Assembly: GCA_947177445.1 (NCBI GenBank)
Contig: CAMWUL010000010.1
Location: 1 to 64,000 of the forward strand
Direction of reading: 5' to 3'
DNA length: 64,000 bases
DNA from: an uncultured Lachnospiraceae bacterium
Lineage (GTDB): Bacteria > Bacillota > Clostridia > Lachnospirales > Lachnospiraceae
Part shown: positions 1 to 7,806 of the stretch, piece by piece
Numbering within the stretch: the stretch's first letter is position 1
Layout: every line of letters begins with the position of its first letter
The notes under the pieces: model-generated
The model's input: only the letters and a program-made list of their open reading frames with translations
Databases searched by the model: none
What the model was told of the DNA's origin: nothing
Translations under genes and position numbers: made by a program

Positions 1-2
1 GC

Positions 3-125
3 AGGATTGCCGAGTACATTGAAATCAACACCACCGACACCGCCGAGGCGGGCTGCCCCCCGCCAAAGCATGAAATCCTTTTGACAGTGTGTTTTCCTAA
101 TAAAATGCAATCTTATGAAGAATGA
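3..125 (+). CDS. Possible C-terminal end of an upstream gene (partial, unrecognised)
   Basis: An open frame enters from the left edge and stops with TGA after 40 codons. It begins RIAEYIEINTTD and ends PNKMQSYEE. I do not recognise the family. It has no start inside the window, so it would be the tail of a gene upstream. It could equally be a chance open frame. Its position just ahead of hisS on the same strand is the main reason to list it. Confidence 0.3.
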   Translation, partial: RIAEYIEINTTDTAEAGCPPPKHEILLTVCFPNKMQSYEE

Positions 126-184
126 TTCAGCGGCTTGTCCGCACAGCCAGGTTTGTTTAAGGCGATGCAGAGTAAGTTTTTATA

Positions 185-213
185 TTGACAGGATCTGGGA
201 AAAAATATATCAT
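185..213 (+). promoter_or_regulatory. Candidate sigma-A promoter for hisS-aspS
   Basis: A perfect -35 hexamer TTGACA (185-190) is followed after 17 nt by TATCAT (208-213). It lies about 100 nt ahead of the hisS start. No T-box motif was seen between here and the gene, so histidine-starvation antitermination is not supported. Confidence 0.55.
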
Positions 214-318
214 GTAACTGTTATGTTATAGAGGCTGTGTTACAATACTTGTGCTGTGAAGCCATGCATTGGGATCTGTGAAGCGGATGCCCGGCAAATG
301 GCAGGCGAAAGGAGAAGA

Positions 319-1581
319 ATGGCGCTGAACAAAAAGCCCGTGACGGGTATGAAGGATATTCTGCCGGAGGAGATGCAGATACGGGACTACTGTATCCGGG
401 TGATTAAGGAGACCTACGGCAGATTTGGGTTCACCCCTATAGAAACTCCCTGTGTGGAGAATATTGCGAACCTCACCAGCCGGCAGGGGGGAGACAATGA
501 AAAATTGATTTTTAAAATACTGAAACGGGGAGAAAAGCTGAACGTGGCGGAGGCTTCCTCCGAGGAAGAAATCGTGGAGCTGGGTCTGAGATACGATCTG
601 ACGGTTCCTCTGGTGCGGTATTATGCCAACAATGCGTCACAGCTTCCCGCGCCCTTTAAAGCGCTGCAAATTGGGAGTGTATGGCGGGCGGATCATCCCC
701 AGAGGGGGCGTTACCGTCAGTTTACCCAGTGCGACATCGATATTTTAGGAGAACCCTCCAACCTGGCGGAGATCGAGCTGATCCTGGCTACCACCACCAC
801 TTTGGGCAGGCTGGGATTCCGGAATTTTGAGATCCGGATCAATGACCGGCAGATTCTCAAGGCCATGGCGGCTTACAGCGGTTTTCCCGAGGATATGTAT
901 GACAGTGTGTTTATCACCCTGGACAAGATGGACAAGATCGGTCTGAAGGGGGTAGAAGAGGAACTGCTTCGAAACGGCTTTGCGGCAGAGAGTGTGGAGA
1001 AATACCTGGAGCTGTACAGCAGGCTGGCCGGGGAAGAAAACGGTGTGGCTTATCTGGAACAGGTGCTGGAGGGGGTGCTTGACCCCTCGACGGCGAATGG
1101 ACTTCAGGAGATCATAGACAGTGTCAACGCCACAAAGGAAGCGGATTTCAGAATGGTGTTTGATCCCACCTTGGTCAGGGGTATGTCCTACTATACAGGT
1201 ACTATTTTTGAGATTGCTATCCCTGAGTTTGGCGGCAGCTGCGGAGGCGGCGGCAGGTATGACGGGATGGTGGGCAGATTTACAGGAAATAATGTGCCTG
1301 CCTGCGGATTTTCCATCGGCTTTGAGCGCATTGTGCTGCTTTTGCTGGAAAACGGCTTTCAGGTGCCGGACAGACCGAAAAAAACTGCATTTCTGGTGGA
1401 AAAGGGAATCGGCGGACAACAGCTGTGTGATGTGATCGCCCGTGCCCAGGCGGCCAGAGCGGAAGGGGCGCAGGTGCTTGTGGCCCGGATGAACAAAAAT
1501 AAAAAATTCCAGAAGGAACAGCTGACGGCAGAGGGATATGAGGAGTTTGTGGATTTCTACAGGGAAGGCCTGAAGAAATAA
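319..1581 (+). CDS. hisS: Histidine--tRNA ligase
   Basis: Class II aminoacyl-tRNA synthetase that charges tRNA-His in the cytoplasm. The N-terminus (KPVTGMKDILPEEM) is the usual HisRS opening. Motif 2 reads WRADHPQRGRYRQFTQCDID (about residues 120-140), the histidine loop is RGMSYYTGTIFE (about 288), and motif 3 is GFSIGFERI (about 330). I chose the ATG at 319, giving 420 residues, because GGAG sits 4 nt upstream; an in-frame ATG at 256 lacks a ribosome site and would add 21 residues. The QCDID stretch resembles archaeal, eukaryotic and Bacteroidetes HisRS more than the common bacterial form. The C-terminal anticodon-binding domain is short, about 67 residues. It is followed 58 nt later by aspS, a common pair in Firmicutes. 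Confidence 0.93.
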   Translation: MALNKKPVTGMKDILPEEMQIRDYCIRVIKETYGRFGFTPIETPCVENIANLTSRQGGDNEKLIFKILKRGEKLNVAEASSEEEIVELGLRYDLTVPLVRYYANNASQLPAPFKALQIGSVWRADHPQRGRYRQFTQCDIDILGEPSNLAEIELILATTTTLGRLGFRNFEIRINDRQILKAMAAYSGFPEDMYDSVFITLDKMDKIGLKGVEEELLRNGFAAESVEKYLELYSRLAGEENGVAYLEQVLEGVLDPSTANGLQEIIDSVNATKEADFRMVFDPTLVRGMSYYTGTIFEIAIPEFGGSCGGGGRYDGMVGRFTGNNVPACGFSIGFERIVLLLLENGFQVPDRPKKTAFLVEKGIGGQQLCDVIARAQAARAEGAQVLVARMNKNKKFQKEQLTAEGYEEFVDFYREGLKK

Positions 1582-1639
1582 CCTGAAATTCGAAAAAACA
1601 GAAACCGAAAACGGAAATCGGAAAGGTATGGTAACAATT

Positions 1640-3421
1640 ATGGCAGAGTCGATGAAGGGTCTGAAAAGAACACATCGCTGCGGTGAGCTTTCCCGGGCGA
1701 ATGTGGGAGAGACCGTCACGGTAATGGGATGGGTCCAGAAGCAGAGAAATAAGGGAGGTCTGATCTTCGTGGATCTGCGGGACCGGGCCGGTATCCTGCA
1801 GGTGATTTTTGAAGAGAGTGACTGCGGAAAGGAAAATTTCGAAAAGGCCGAGAAGCTGAGAAGTGAGTTTGTGGTGGCCGTGACGGGAAAGGTGGAGGAC
1901 CGGGGCGGCGCGGTGAACGAGAACCTGGCGACGGGACAGATCGAGATTCGTGCGGCGGGACTTCGGATTTTGTCCGAGGCGGAGACGCCGCCGTTTCCCA
2001 TTGAGGCAGATTCCAGAACCAAGGAGGAGCTGCGGCTGAAGTACCGTTACCTGGATCTGAGAAGACCTGACCTGCAGCGGAATCTGATTCTGCGGAGCAG
2101 GATTGCCGCCGCCATCCGGGCGTTTTTGTGCGAAGAAGGATTTCTGGAGATCGAGACTCCTATTTTGAATAAGTCCACTCCGGAGGGGGCCAGAGACTAT
2201 CTGGTGCCCAGCCGTGTGCATCCCGGCGCTTTTTATGCGCTTCCGCAGTCTCCGCAGATTTTTAAGCAGCTTTTAATGTGCTCCGGCTATGACAGATATT
2301 TCCAGATCGCCAGATGCTTCCGGGATGAGGATCTGCGGGCGGACCGTCAGCCGGAATTCACTCAGGTGGATCTGGAGATGTCCTTTGTGGATGTGGATGA
2401 TGTGATTGATGCCACCGAAAGGATGGTTGCCCGGGTCTGCAGAGAGGCCATAGGCCTGGAGGTAACCCTTCCCATCACCCGGATGACCTGGCAGGAGGCC
2501 ATGAATCGGTTCGGCTCCGACAAACCGGATACCCGTTTCGACATGGAGCTGCAGGATGTGTCCGAAGTGGTGAGAGACTGCGGCTTTGGCGTGTTTACTA
2601 CAGCGCTGGAGGCCGGCGGAAGCGTCAGAGGAATTAATGTAAAGGGACAGGCGGAAATGCCCAGAAAGAAGATTGATGCGCTGACAGAATTTGCGAAGGG
2701 CTATGGAGCGAAAGGGCTGGCGTATCTGTCCATAATGCCGGATGGCAGCTATAAATCTTCTTTTGCCAAGTTTATGACGCAGGAGCAGCTGGAGACTTTG
2801 GTGAAGGCCATGAAGGGAGAGGCCGGGGATCTGCTTCTGTTTGCGGCGGACAGACTAAAGACCGTATGGGCCGTGCTGGGGGCGCTGCGAATTGAGGTGG
2901 CAAAACAGCTGGGGCTTATCGACGATAGCCGCTTTGATTTCCTTTGGGTGACCGAATTCCCTCAGTTTGAGTGGAGCGATGAGGAAGAGAGATATGTGGC
3001 CATGCATCATCCCTTTACCATGCCGGTGGAGGAGGACCTGGATCTGCTTGAGACGGAGCCGGGAAGGGTCCGGGCAAAGGCCTATGATATTGTGCTGAAT
3101 GGTGTTGAGCTGGGCGGAGGAAGTGTGAGAATATTCCAGAGCGACGTGCAGGAAAGAATGTTTCAGGCTCTTGGCTTTACCAAAGAAAAAGCCCATGAGC
3201 AATTCGGATTCCTGATGGATGCATTCCGGTACGGAGTGCCGCCCCACGCCGGACTGGCCATCGGACTGGACCGGTTTGTCATGCTGCTTGTGGGTGCTGA
3301 GAGTATCCGGGAGGTAATCGCCTTCCCCAAGGTAAAGGATGCTTCCTGCCTGATGTCGGAGGCTCCGGGGGGAGTGGATGAAAAGCAGCTGGAGGAGCTG
3401 CATCTGAAGGTCACTTTATAA
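1640..3421 (+). CDS. aspS: Aspartate--tRNA ligase
   Basis: Class IIb synthetase charging tRNA-Asp, 593 residues, the normal size for the bacterial type with a GAD insertion. It has an N-terminal OB-fold (MGWVQKQRNKGGLIFVDLRD), motif 2 FRDEDLRADRQPEFTQ (about 226) and motif 3 GLAIGLDRFVMLL (about 537). The start was set at the ATG at 1640 (MAESMKGLKRTH), which matches family N-termini; the ATG at 1628 would add four residues, and AAAGG at 1622-1626 lies almost against it. No gatCAB is in the window, so whether the enzyme is discriminating cannot be judged from context. Likely co-transcribed with hisS. Confidence 0.95.
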   Translation: MAESMKGLKRTHRCGELSRANVGETVTVMGWVQKQRNKGGLIFVDLRDRAGILQVIFEESDCGKENFEKAEKLRSEFVVAVTGKVEDRGGAVNENLATGQIEIRAAGLRILSEAETPPFPIEADSRTKEELRLKYRYLDLRRPDLQRNLILRSRIAAAIRAFLCEEGFLEIETPILNKSTPEGARDYLVPSRVHPGAFYALPQSPQIFKQLLMCSGYDRYFQIARCFRDEDLRADRQPEFTQVDLEMSFVDVDDVIDATERMVARVCREAIGLEVTLPITRMTWQEAMNRFGSDKPDTRFDMELQDVSEVVRDCGFGVFTTALEAGGSVRGINVKGQAEMPRKKIDALTEFAKGYGAKGLAYLSIMPDGSYKSSFAKFMTQEQLETLVKAMKGEAGDLLLFAADRLKTVWAVLGALRIEVAKQLGLIDDSRFDFLWVTEFPQFEWSDEEERYVAMHHPFTMPVEEDLDLLETEPGRVRAKAYDIVLNGVELGGGSVRIFQSDVQERMFQALGFTKEKAHEQFGFLMDAFRYGVPPHAGLAIGLDRFVMLLVGAESIREVIAFPKVKDASCLMSEAPGGVDEKQLEELHLKVTL

Positions 3422-3424
3422 AAG

Positions 3425-3445
3425 GAATCCTGCCATGCAGGATTC
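3425..3445 (+). other. Stem-loop after aspS
   Basis: GAATCCTGC (3425-3433) and GCAGGATTC (3437-3445) form a perfect 9-bp stem with a 3-nt loop four bases after the aspS stop. There is no U-run behind it, so it is either a weak terminator or a 3'-end-stabilising structure. Confidence 0.5.
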
Positions 3446-3461
3446 TCTGCCTTCGGCGGGT

Positions 3462-3511
3462 GCACGCGGATTTGCAGCAGAAGATGCTTCTTCATTGCGC
3501 AAATCCGGTGC
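3462..3511 (+). other. Large nested stem-loop ahead of the ABC exporter
   Basis: The outer arms 3462-3475 and 3499-3511 pair over about 13 bp with a single bulged G. Inside them AGAAG (3479-3483) pairs with CTTCT (3487-3491) around an ATG loop. A short T4 run comes only some bases later (gcgtttt), so it is not a textbook terminator. It occupies the leader between aspS and the exporter genes and may be a regulatory RNA structure. Confidence 0.45.
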
Positions 3512-3542
3512 AGGAGGCGTTTTAATCAGCATTTCCTTCAAT

Positions 3543-3568
3543 TTATCAGTACAGGTTATCAGTACAGG
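3543..3568 (+). repeat. Perfect tandem 13-bp duplication before the exporter
   Basis: TTATCAGTACAGG occurs twice back to back (3543-3555 and 3556-3568). The second copy runs into the AGGAG (3566-3570) that is the only ribosome-site candidate for the gene at 3584, 13 nt upstream of its ATG. Confidence 0.85.
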
Positions 3569-3583
3569 AGTGAATGAATATCT

Positions 3584-5410
3584 ATGGGAAGATTAATGAA
3601 ATATCTGAAGGACTATCGGAAGGAGGCCGTTCTGGCGCCGCTTTTTAAGCTGCTGGAGGCCTTTTTTGAACTTCTGGTGCCATTGGTGATGGCGGGGATC
3701 ATCGACAAGGGAATTGCCGACGGGGATACGGGCTATATTGTAAAAATGGGACTGTGCCTGCTGGCGCTGGCTGTGGTGGGGCTGGTGTCCTCCGTTACCG
3801 CCCAGTTTTTCGCGGCCAGGGCGGCGGTGGGCTTTTCCACCAAGCTGAGACAGGCGTTGTTCGATCATATTCAGGGGCTGAATTTTACCAATATTGATAA
3901 AGCCGGAACCTCCACCATGATCACCAGAATGACCAGCGATATCAATCAGGTACAGTCGGGAGTAAACATGGTGCTGCGGCTGTTTCTGCGCTCCCCCATC
4001 ATTGTGTTCGGCGCCATGATAATGGCGTTTACCATTGACGTAAAATCCGCTCTGATTTTTGTGGTGGCTATTCCCCTTCTGGCCGTGGTGGTTTTCGGCA
4101 TTATGGTGTGGACCATGCCGCTGTACAAGAAGGTGCAGGCGGGGCTGGATAAGGTGCTTGGCCTGACCAGGGAAAATCTTACCGGCGTCAGGGTGATCCG
4201 GGCCTTCCACAAGGAAGAGGAGGAAGAGACCCGGTTCCGCAAATATACGGAAGCGCTGGCCCACAGTCAGACCTATGTGGGAAAGATCAGCGCCATCATG
4301 AATCCTGTGACCTATGTGATCGTCAACGGCGCGATTGTGGTTTTGATCTACACGGGAGCCCTGCAGGTAGATGCAGGCCGCTTAAGCAAGGGAGAAGTCA
4401 TTGCTATTATCAATTATATGTCTCAGATCCTGGTGGAGCTGGTAAAGCTGGCAAATCTCATTGTCACCATTACCAAGGCTCTGGCCTGTGCGGATCGGGT
4501 GGCGGGCGTATTTGAGATCAAAAATGACAGCATTGAAGTTAAAGCAGGGCAGAAGAGAGAGGCTGTTTCAGGACAAGGGACTGTACCCTTCCTGGAATTT
4601 GATCATGTGTCCCTCACATACGCGGGAGCGGGAGCGGCTACCCTTCATGATATGAATTTCCGGGTAAACAAAGGGGAGACTATAGGCATTATCGGAGGCA
4701 CCGGATCAGGGAAAACTTCCCTGGTGAATCTGATCCCCGGCTTCTATCCTGCCACAGAAGGAGTGATCCGTCTGGAGGGGCAGGACATCAGTACCATGTC
4801 CCAGGAGGAGCTGCGGGAGCGTATCGGTGTGGTGCCCCAGAAGGCAGTATTGTTCAAGGGAACCATTCGAAGCAATCTTCAGTGGGGAAAGCCGGATGCG
4901 GAGGAAAATGAAATGTGGGAAGCCATCGACCTGGCTCAGGCCAGGGAGGTGGTGGAGGGAAAACCGGGCAAGCTGGATGCCCAGGTAAGCCAGAACGGAA
5001 AGAATTTTTCCGGAGGCCAGAGACAAAGGCTGACCATTGCCAGAGCTCTTGTGAGAAAGCCGGAAATTTTGATTTTGGACGACAGCGCATCGGCGCTTGA
5101 TTATGCTACTGACGCCAGGTTACGCACGGCGTTGAAGAGCGTGAAAAACGCTACCACCTTTATTGTGTCCCAGCGGGCCTCCAGCATCCGGCACTCGGAT
5201 CAGATTATCGTTTTGGATGACGGGGAGATCGCAGGAATTGGCACCCACGACGAACTGCTGGAAAGCTGCGGTGTTTACCGGGAGATTTATTATTCCCAGT
5301 ATCCCGAAGAGCGCCTGAAGGCGGCAAAAGCGGCGGGAGAAGGACCGGAAGAGGCCCGGAAAGAAGGCGGGACCGTGAAAGGAGGGGAAGGAAATGGCGC
5401 AGGCAGATAA
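3584..5410 (+). CDS. ABC exporter half-transporter, subunit A (degenerate-site NBD)
   Basis: A 608-residue half-transporter with an N-terminal six-helix membrane domain (about 15-310) and a C-terminal ATPase. Walker A is GGTGSGKTS (about 370) and the signature is FSGGQRQR (about 474). The residue after Walker B is Asp, not Glu (LILDDSASALD, about 500), and the switch His is Gln (IVSQRASS, about 529). These are the hallmarks of the catalytically weak subunit of heterodimeric exporters such as TM287/288 and LmrCD. Its stop overlaps the next gene by 17 nt, so the two are coupled. Likely an exporter of drugs, peptides or lipids; the substrate cannot be told. The ribosome site is distant (13 nt); an ATG at 3596 is an alternative start. 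Confidence 0.9.
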   Translation: MGRLMKYLKDYRKEAVLAPLFKLLEAFFELLVPLVMAGIIDKGIADGDTGYIVKMGLCLLALAVVGLVSSVTAQFFAARAAVGFSTKLRQALFDHIQGLNFTNIDKAGTSTMITRMTSDINQVQSGVNMVLRLFLRSPIIVFGAMIMAFTIDVKSALIFVVAIPLLAVVVFGIMVWTMPLYKKVQAGLDKVLGLTRENLTGVRVIRAFHKEEEEETRFRKYTEALAHSQTYVGKISAIMNPVTYVIVNGAIVVLIYTGALQVDAGRLSKGEVIAIINYMSQILVELVKLANLIVTITKALACADRVAGVFEIKNDSIEVKAGQKREAVSGQGTVPFLEFDHVSLTYAGAGAATLHDMNFRVNKGETIGIIGGTGSGKTSLVNLIPGFYPATEGVIRLEGQDISTMSQEELRERIGVVPQKAVLFKGTIRSNLQWGKPDAEENEMWEAIDLAQAREVVEGKPGKLDAQVSQNGKNFSGGQRQRLTIARALVRKPEILILDDSASALDYATDARLRTALKSVKNATTFIVSQRASSIRHSDQIIVLDDGEIAGIGTHDELLESCGVYREIYYSQYPEERLKAAKAAGEGPEEARKEGGTVKGGEGNGAGR

Positions 5411-7169
5411 AAAGCCGGAGCAGGCTAAAAAAGCCAATCAGGCAGAGACTTTAAAGAAGGTTCTGCAGTATATTCGGAAATACTGGTTTTTGGTGGCGCT
5501 GTCCCTGATCCTGGCGGCGGTGACCGTGGGACTGACACTCTATATTCCCATTCTCACAGGCGATGCGGTGGATCTGCTTCTGGGAAAGGGCGCGGTGGAC
5601 TTTCAGGGCATCTTTTCCATTATGGTGAAGATAATCGCAGCCATGGCCATTACCGCCATTGCTCAATGGGTGATGAACACCTGCAATAATCATATCACCT
5701 ATCATGTGGTGAAGGATATTCGGGAAAATGCATTCCACAAGCTGGAGCAGCTGCCTTTGAAGTACCTTGACGCCCATGCTTACGGCGATATTGTGAGCCG
5801 GGTCGTGGCGGATGTGGACACCTTTGCAGACGGCCTCCTGATGGGCTTTACCCAGCTGTTTACTGGGGTGCTGACCATTTTGGGAACACTGGTCTTTATG
5901 CTGGTCACCAATGTTCCCATTGCGCTGGTGGTGGTGTGTATCACGCCGGTTTCCTTCCTGGTGGCCCGTTTTATAGCCACCAGGACCTATTCCATGTTTA
6001 AGCTGCAGTCGGAAACCCGGGGAGAGCAGACCTCCCTTATAGAAGAAATGATCGGGAATCAGAAGATCGTACAGACCTTCTCCCGGGAGGAGGCCGTGAA
6101 GGAGGAATTTGCGGAAATTAACGGCAGGCTGGAAAAATGCTCCCTGAAGGCTATCTTTTTTTCCTCCCTGGTGAATCCCTCCACTCGTTTCGTAAACAGT
6201 CTGGTGTACGCAGGAGTGGGGATCTTCGGCGCTTTTGCGGCTATCCGCGGGGGCATCAGTGTAGGGCGTCTGTCCTGCTTTTTGAGTTATGCCAATCAGT
6301 ATACCAAGCCCTTTAACGAGATATCCGGTGTGGTGACGGAACTGCAGAACGCTTTCGTGTGTGCCGCCCGCATTTTTGAGCTGATTGACGAGGAACCCCA
6401 GACGCCGGACAGCGAAACGGCCAAGGCTCTTACAAATGCCAGAGGCAATGTGAAGCTGGAACAGGTCTGCTTCAGCTATACACCTGACAAAAAGCTGATC
6501 CAGGATTTCAATCTGGAGGTGAAGCCGGGGCAGAGGGTGGCCATCGTGGGCCCCACCGGCTGCGGAAAGACAACGCTTATCAATCTGCTGATGCGGTTCT
6601 ATGATGTGGACAGCGGTCAGATTCGGGTGGACGGCACGGATATCCGGGAGTTGACCAGAGGAAGCCTGCGCACCAGCTATGGCATGGTGCTCCAGGAGAC
6701 CTGGCTGCGGGCGGGAACCATACGGGACAATATCCGTATGGGAAAACCGGATGCCGGGGAACAGGAGGTTATGGAAGCAGCGAAGGCGGCTCACGCCCAC
6801 AGCTTTATCAAGCGTCTGCCCCAGGGGTACGACACTGTTATTTCCGAGGACGGCGGAAGCCTGTCCCAGGGTCAGAAGCAGCTGCTGTGCATAGCGAGAG
6901 TGATGCTGTGCCTGCCGCCCATGCTGATTCTGGACGAGGCCACTTCCTCCATTGACACCCGCACGGAGCTGAGGATCCAGAATGCCTTTGCCAAAATGAT
7001 GGAGGGCAGAACCAGCTTTATTGTGGCCCATCGTCTTTCCACCATTCAGGAGGCAGATATTATCCTGGTGATGAAGGACGGAAATATTATTGAACAGGGA
7101 AGCCATGAGAGCCTGCTTGAGAAGGGCGGATTCTATGCAATGCTGTACAACAGTCAGTTTGCAGGATGA
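5394..7169 (+). CDS. ABC exporter half-transporter, subunit B (catalytic NBD)
   Basis: A 591-residue partner of the preceding gene, with the same plan of membrane domain then ATPase. Walker A is GPTGCGKTT (about 385), Walker B with catalytic Glu is LILDEATSS (about 512), and the switch His is intact in IVAHRLST (about 544). Its own signature is degraded to LSQGQ (about 488). Taken with subunit A, one composite ATP site (this Walker A, Glu and His with the partner FSGGQ) is fully canonical and the other is degenerate. It begins inside the last codons of subunit A with GGAGGGGAAGG just upstream, which supports a 1:1 heterodimer. Confidence 0.92.
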   Translation: MAQADKKPEQAKKANQAETLKKVLQYIRKYWFLVALSLILAAVTVGLTLYIPILTGDAVDLLLGKGAVDFQGIFSIMVKIIAAMAITAIAQWVMNTCNNHITYHVVKDIRENAFHKLEQLPLKYLDAHAYGDIVSRVVADVDTFADGLLMGFTQLFTGVLTILGTLVFMLVTNVPIALVVVCITPVSFLVARFIATRTYSMFKLQSETRGEQTSLIEEMIGNQKIVQTFSREEAVKEEFAEINGRLEKCSLKAIFFSSLVNPSTRFVNSLVYAGVGIFGAFAAIRGGISVGRLSCFLSYANQYTKPFNEISGVVTELQNAFVCAARIFELIDEEPQTPDSETAKALTNARGNVKLEQVCFSYTPDKKLIQDFNLEVKPGQRVAIVGPTGCGKTTLINLLMRFYDVDSGQIRVDGTDIRELTRGSLRTSYGMVLQETWLRAGTIRDNIRMGKPDAGEQEVMEAAKAAHAHSFIKRLPQGYDTVISEDGGSLSQGQKQLLCIARVMLCLPPMLILDEATSSIDTRTELRIQNAFAKMMEGRTSFIVAHRLSTIQEADIILVMKDGNIIEQGSHESLLEKGGFYAMLYNSQFAG

Positions 7170-7229
7170 CTGGGCAGACTGAAGCCGGAACACACACAAG
7201 GACAATAAATACACAGGAACAATGAACAG

Positions 7230-7272
7230 GCCTTCCACATATCTTAATATAAAGTTATGTGGGAGGCTTTTT
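7230..7272 (+). promoter_or_regulatory. Terminator-like hairpin that contains the amidase ribosome site
   Basis: GCCTTCCACATA (7230-7241) pairs with TATGTGGGAGGC (7256-7267) over 12 bp with one G-U, leaving a 14-nt loop, and is followed by TTTTT and then the ATG at 7273. The 3' arm holds the GGGAGG ribosome site of the next gene. It could terminate read-through from the exporter genes and also mask translation of the amidase. Confidence 0.7.
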
Positions 7273-7806
7273 ATGGCTTTAGTGGTGATCGATCCGGGAC
7301 ATGGAGGGAGCAATCCCGGAGCCGTATACATGGGAAGACAGGAGAAGGATGACGTGCTGGCCCTGTCTCTGGCGGTGGGACAAATTTTGGAAGATAACGG
7401 TGTCCAGGTATATTACACCAGGACTACCGATATATATGAATCTCCGACGCAGAAGGCGCTGGAAGGAAATGCCGCAGGGGCAGATTATTTTGTGTCCATC
7501 CACCGCAATTCCAGTCCCTATCCCAATCAATACACAGGCATCGAGACGCTGGTGTACAATCGATATGGGGAGGCCGCCCGGCTGGCCCGGAATATCAATG
7601 CCCGCCTGGAGCAGATCGGCTTTGTGGATCAGGGAGTCAATGAACGCACTGATCTGGTGGTGCTGAACCGCACGGATATGCCTGCCGTGCTGGTGGAAGT
7701 GGGGTTTATCAACACGGATGCGGACAATCAGCTTCTGGACGAGAGGTTTTATGATGTGGCGCAGGCTATTGCAGATGGGATTCTGCAGACAATCCAAAGC
7801 GCCTGA
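7273..7806 (+). CDS. N-acetylmuramoyl-L-alanine amidase (Amidase_3, CwlD-like)
   Basis: Zinc-dependent hydrolase that cleaves the bond between muramic acid and the peptide stem of peptidoglycan. The 177-residue protein is essentially a bare catalytic domain. It shows DPGHGGSNPG with the first zinc His, SIHRNS with another, and LVEVGFI with the catalytic Glu. No signal peptide or membrane segment is visible, so its route to the wall is unclear; some CwlD-like enzymes do have N-terminal helices. The start at 7273 has GGGAGG 6 nt upstream; an upstream in-frame ATG at 7222 lies before the hairpin. Its 3' end overlaps pstS. Confidence 0.88.
   Translation: MALVVIDPGHGGSNPGAVYMGRQEKDDVLALSLAVGQILEDNGVQVYYTRTTDIYESPTQKALEGNAAGADYFVSIHRNSSPYPNQYTGIETLVYNRYGEAARLARNINARLEQIGFVDQGVNERTDLVVLNRTDMPAVLVEVGFINTDADNQLLDERFYDVAQAIADGILQTIQSA

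Noticed and set aside
126-318. T-box leader for hisS
   Set aside because: No AGGGTGG...ACC antiterminator motif and no terminator between the promoter and gene.
5451-7331. Very long open frame antisense to the second ABC exporter gene
   Set aside because: Composition is His/Gln/Leu-rich with no domain, it lies fully opposite a well-supported gene, and it has no ribosome site. It is a GC-bias shadow.
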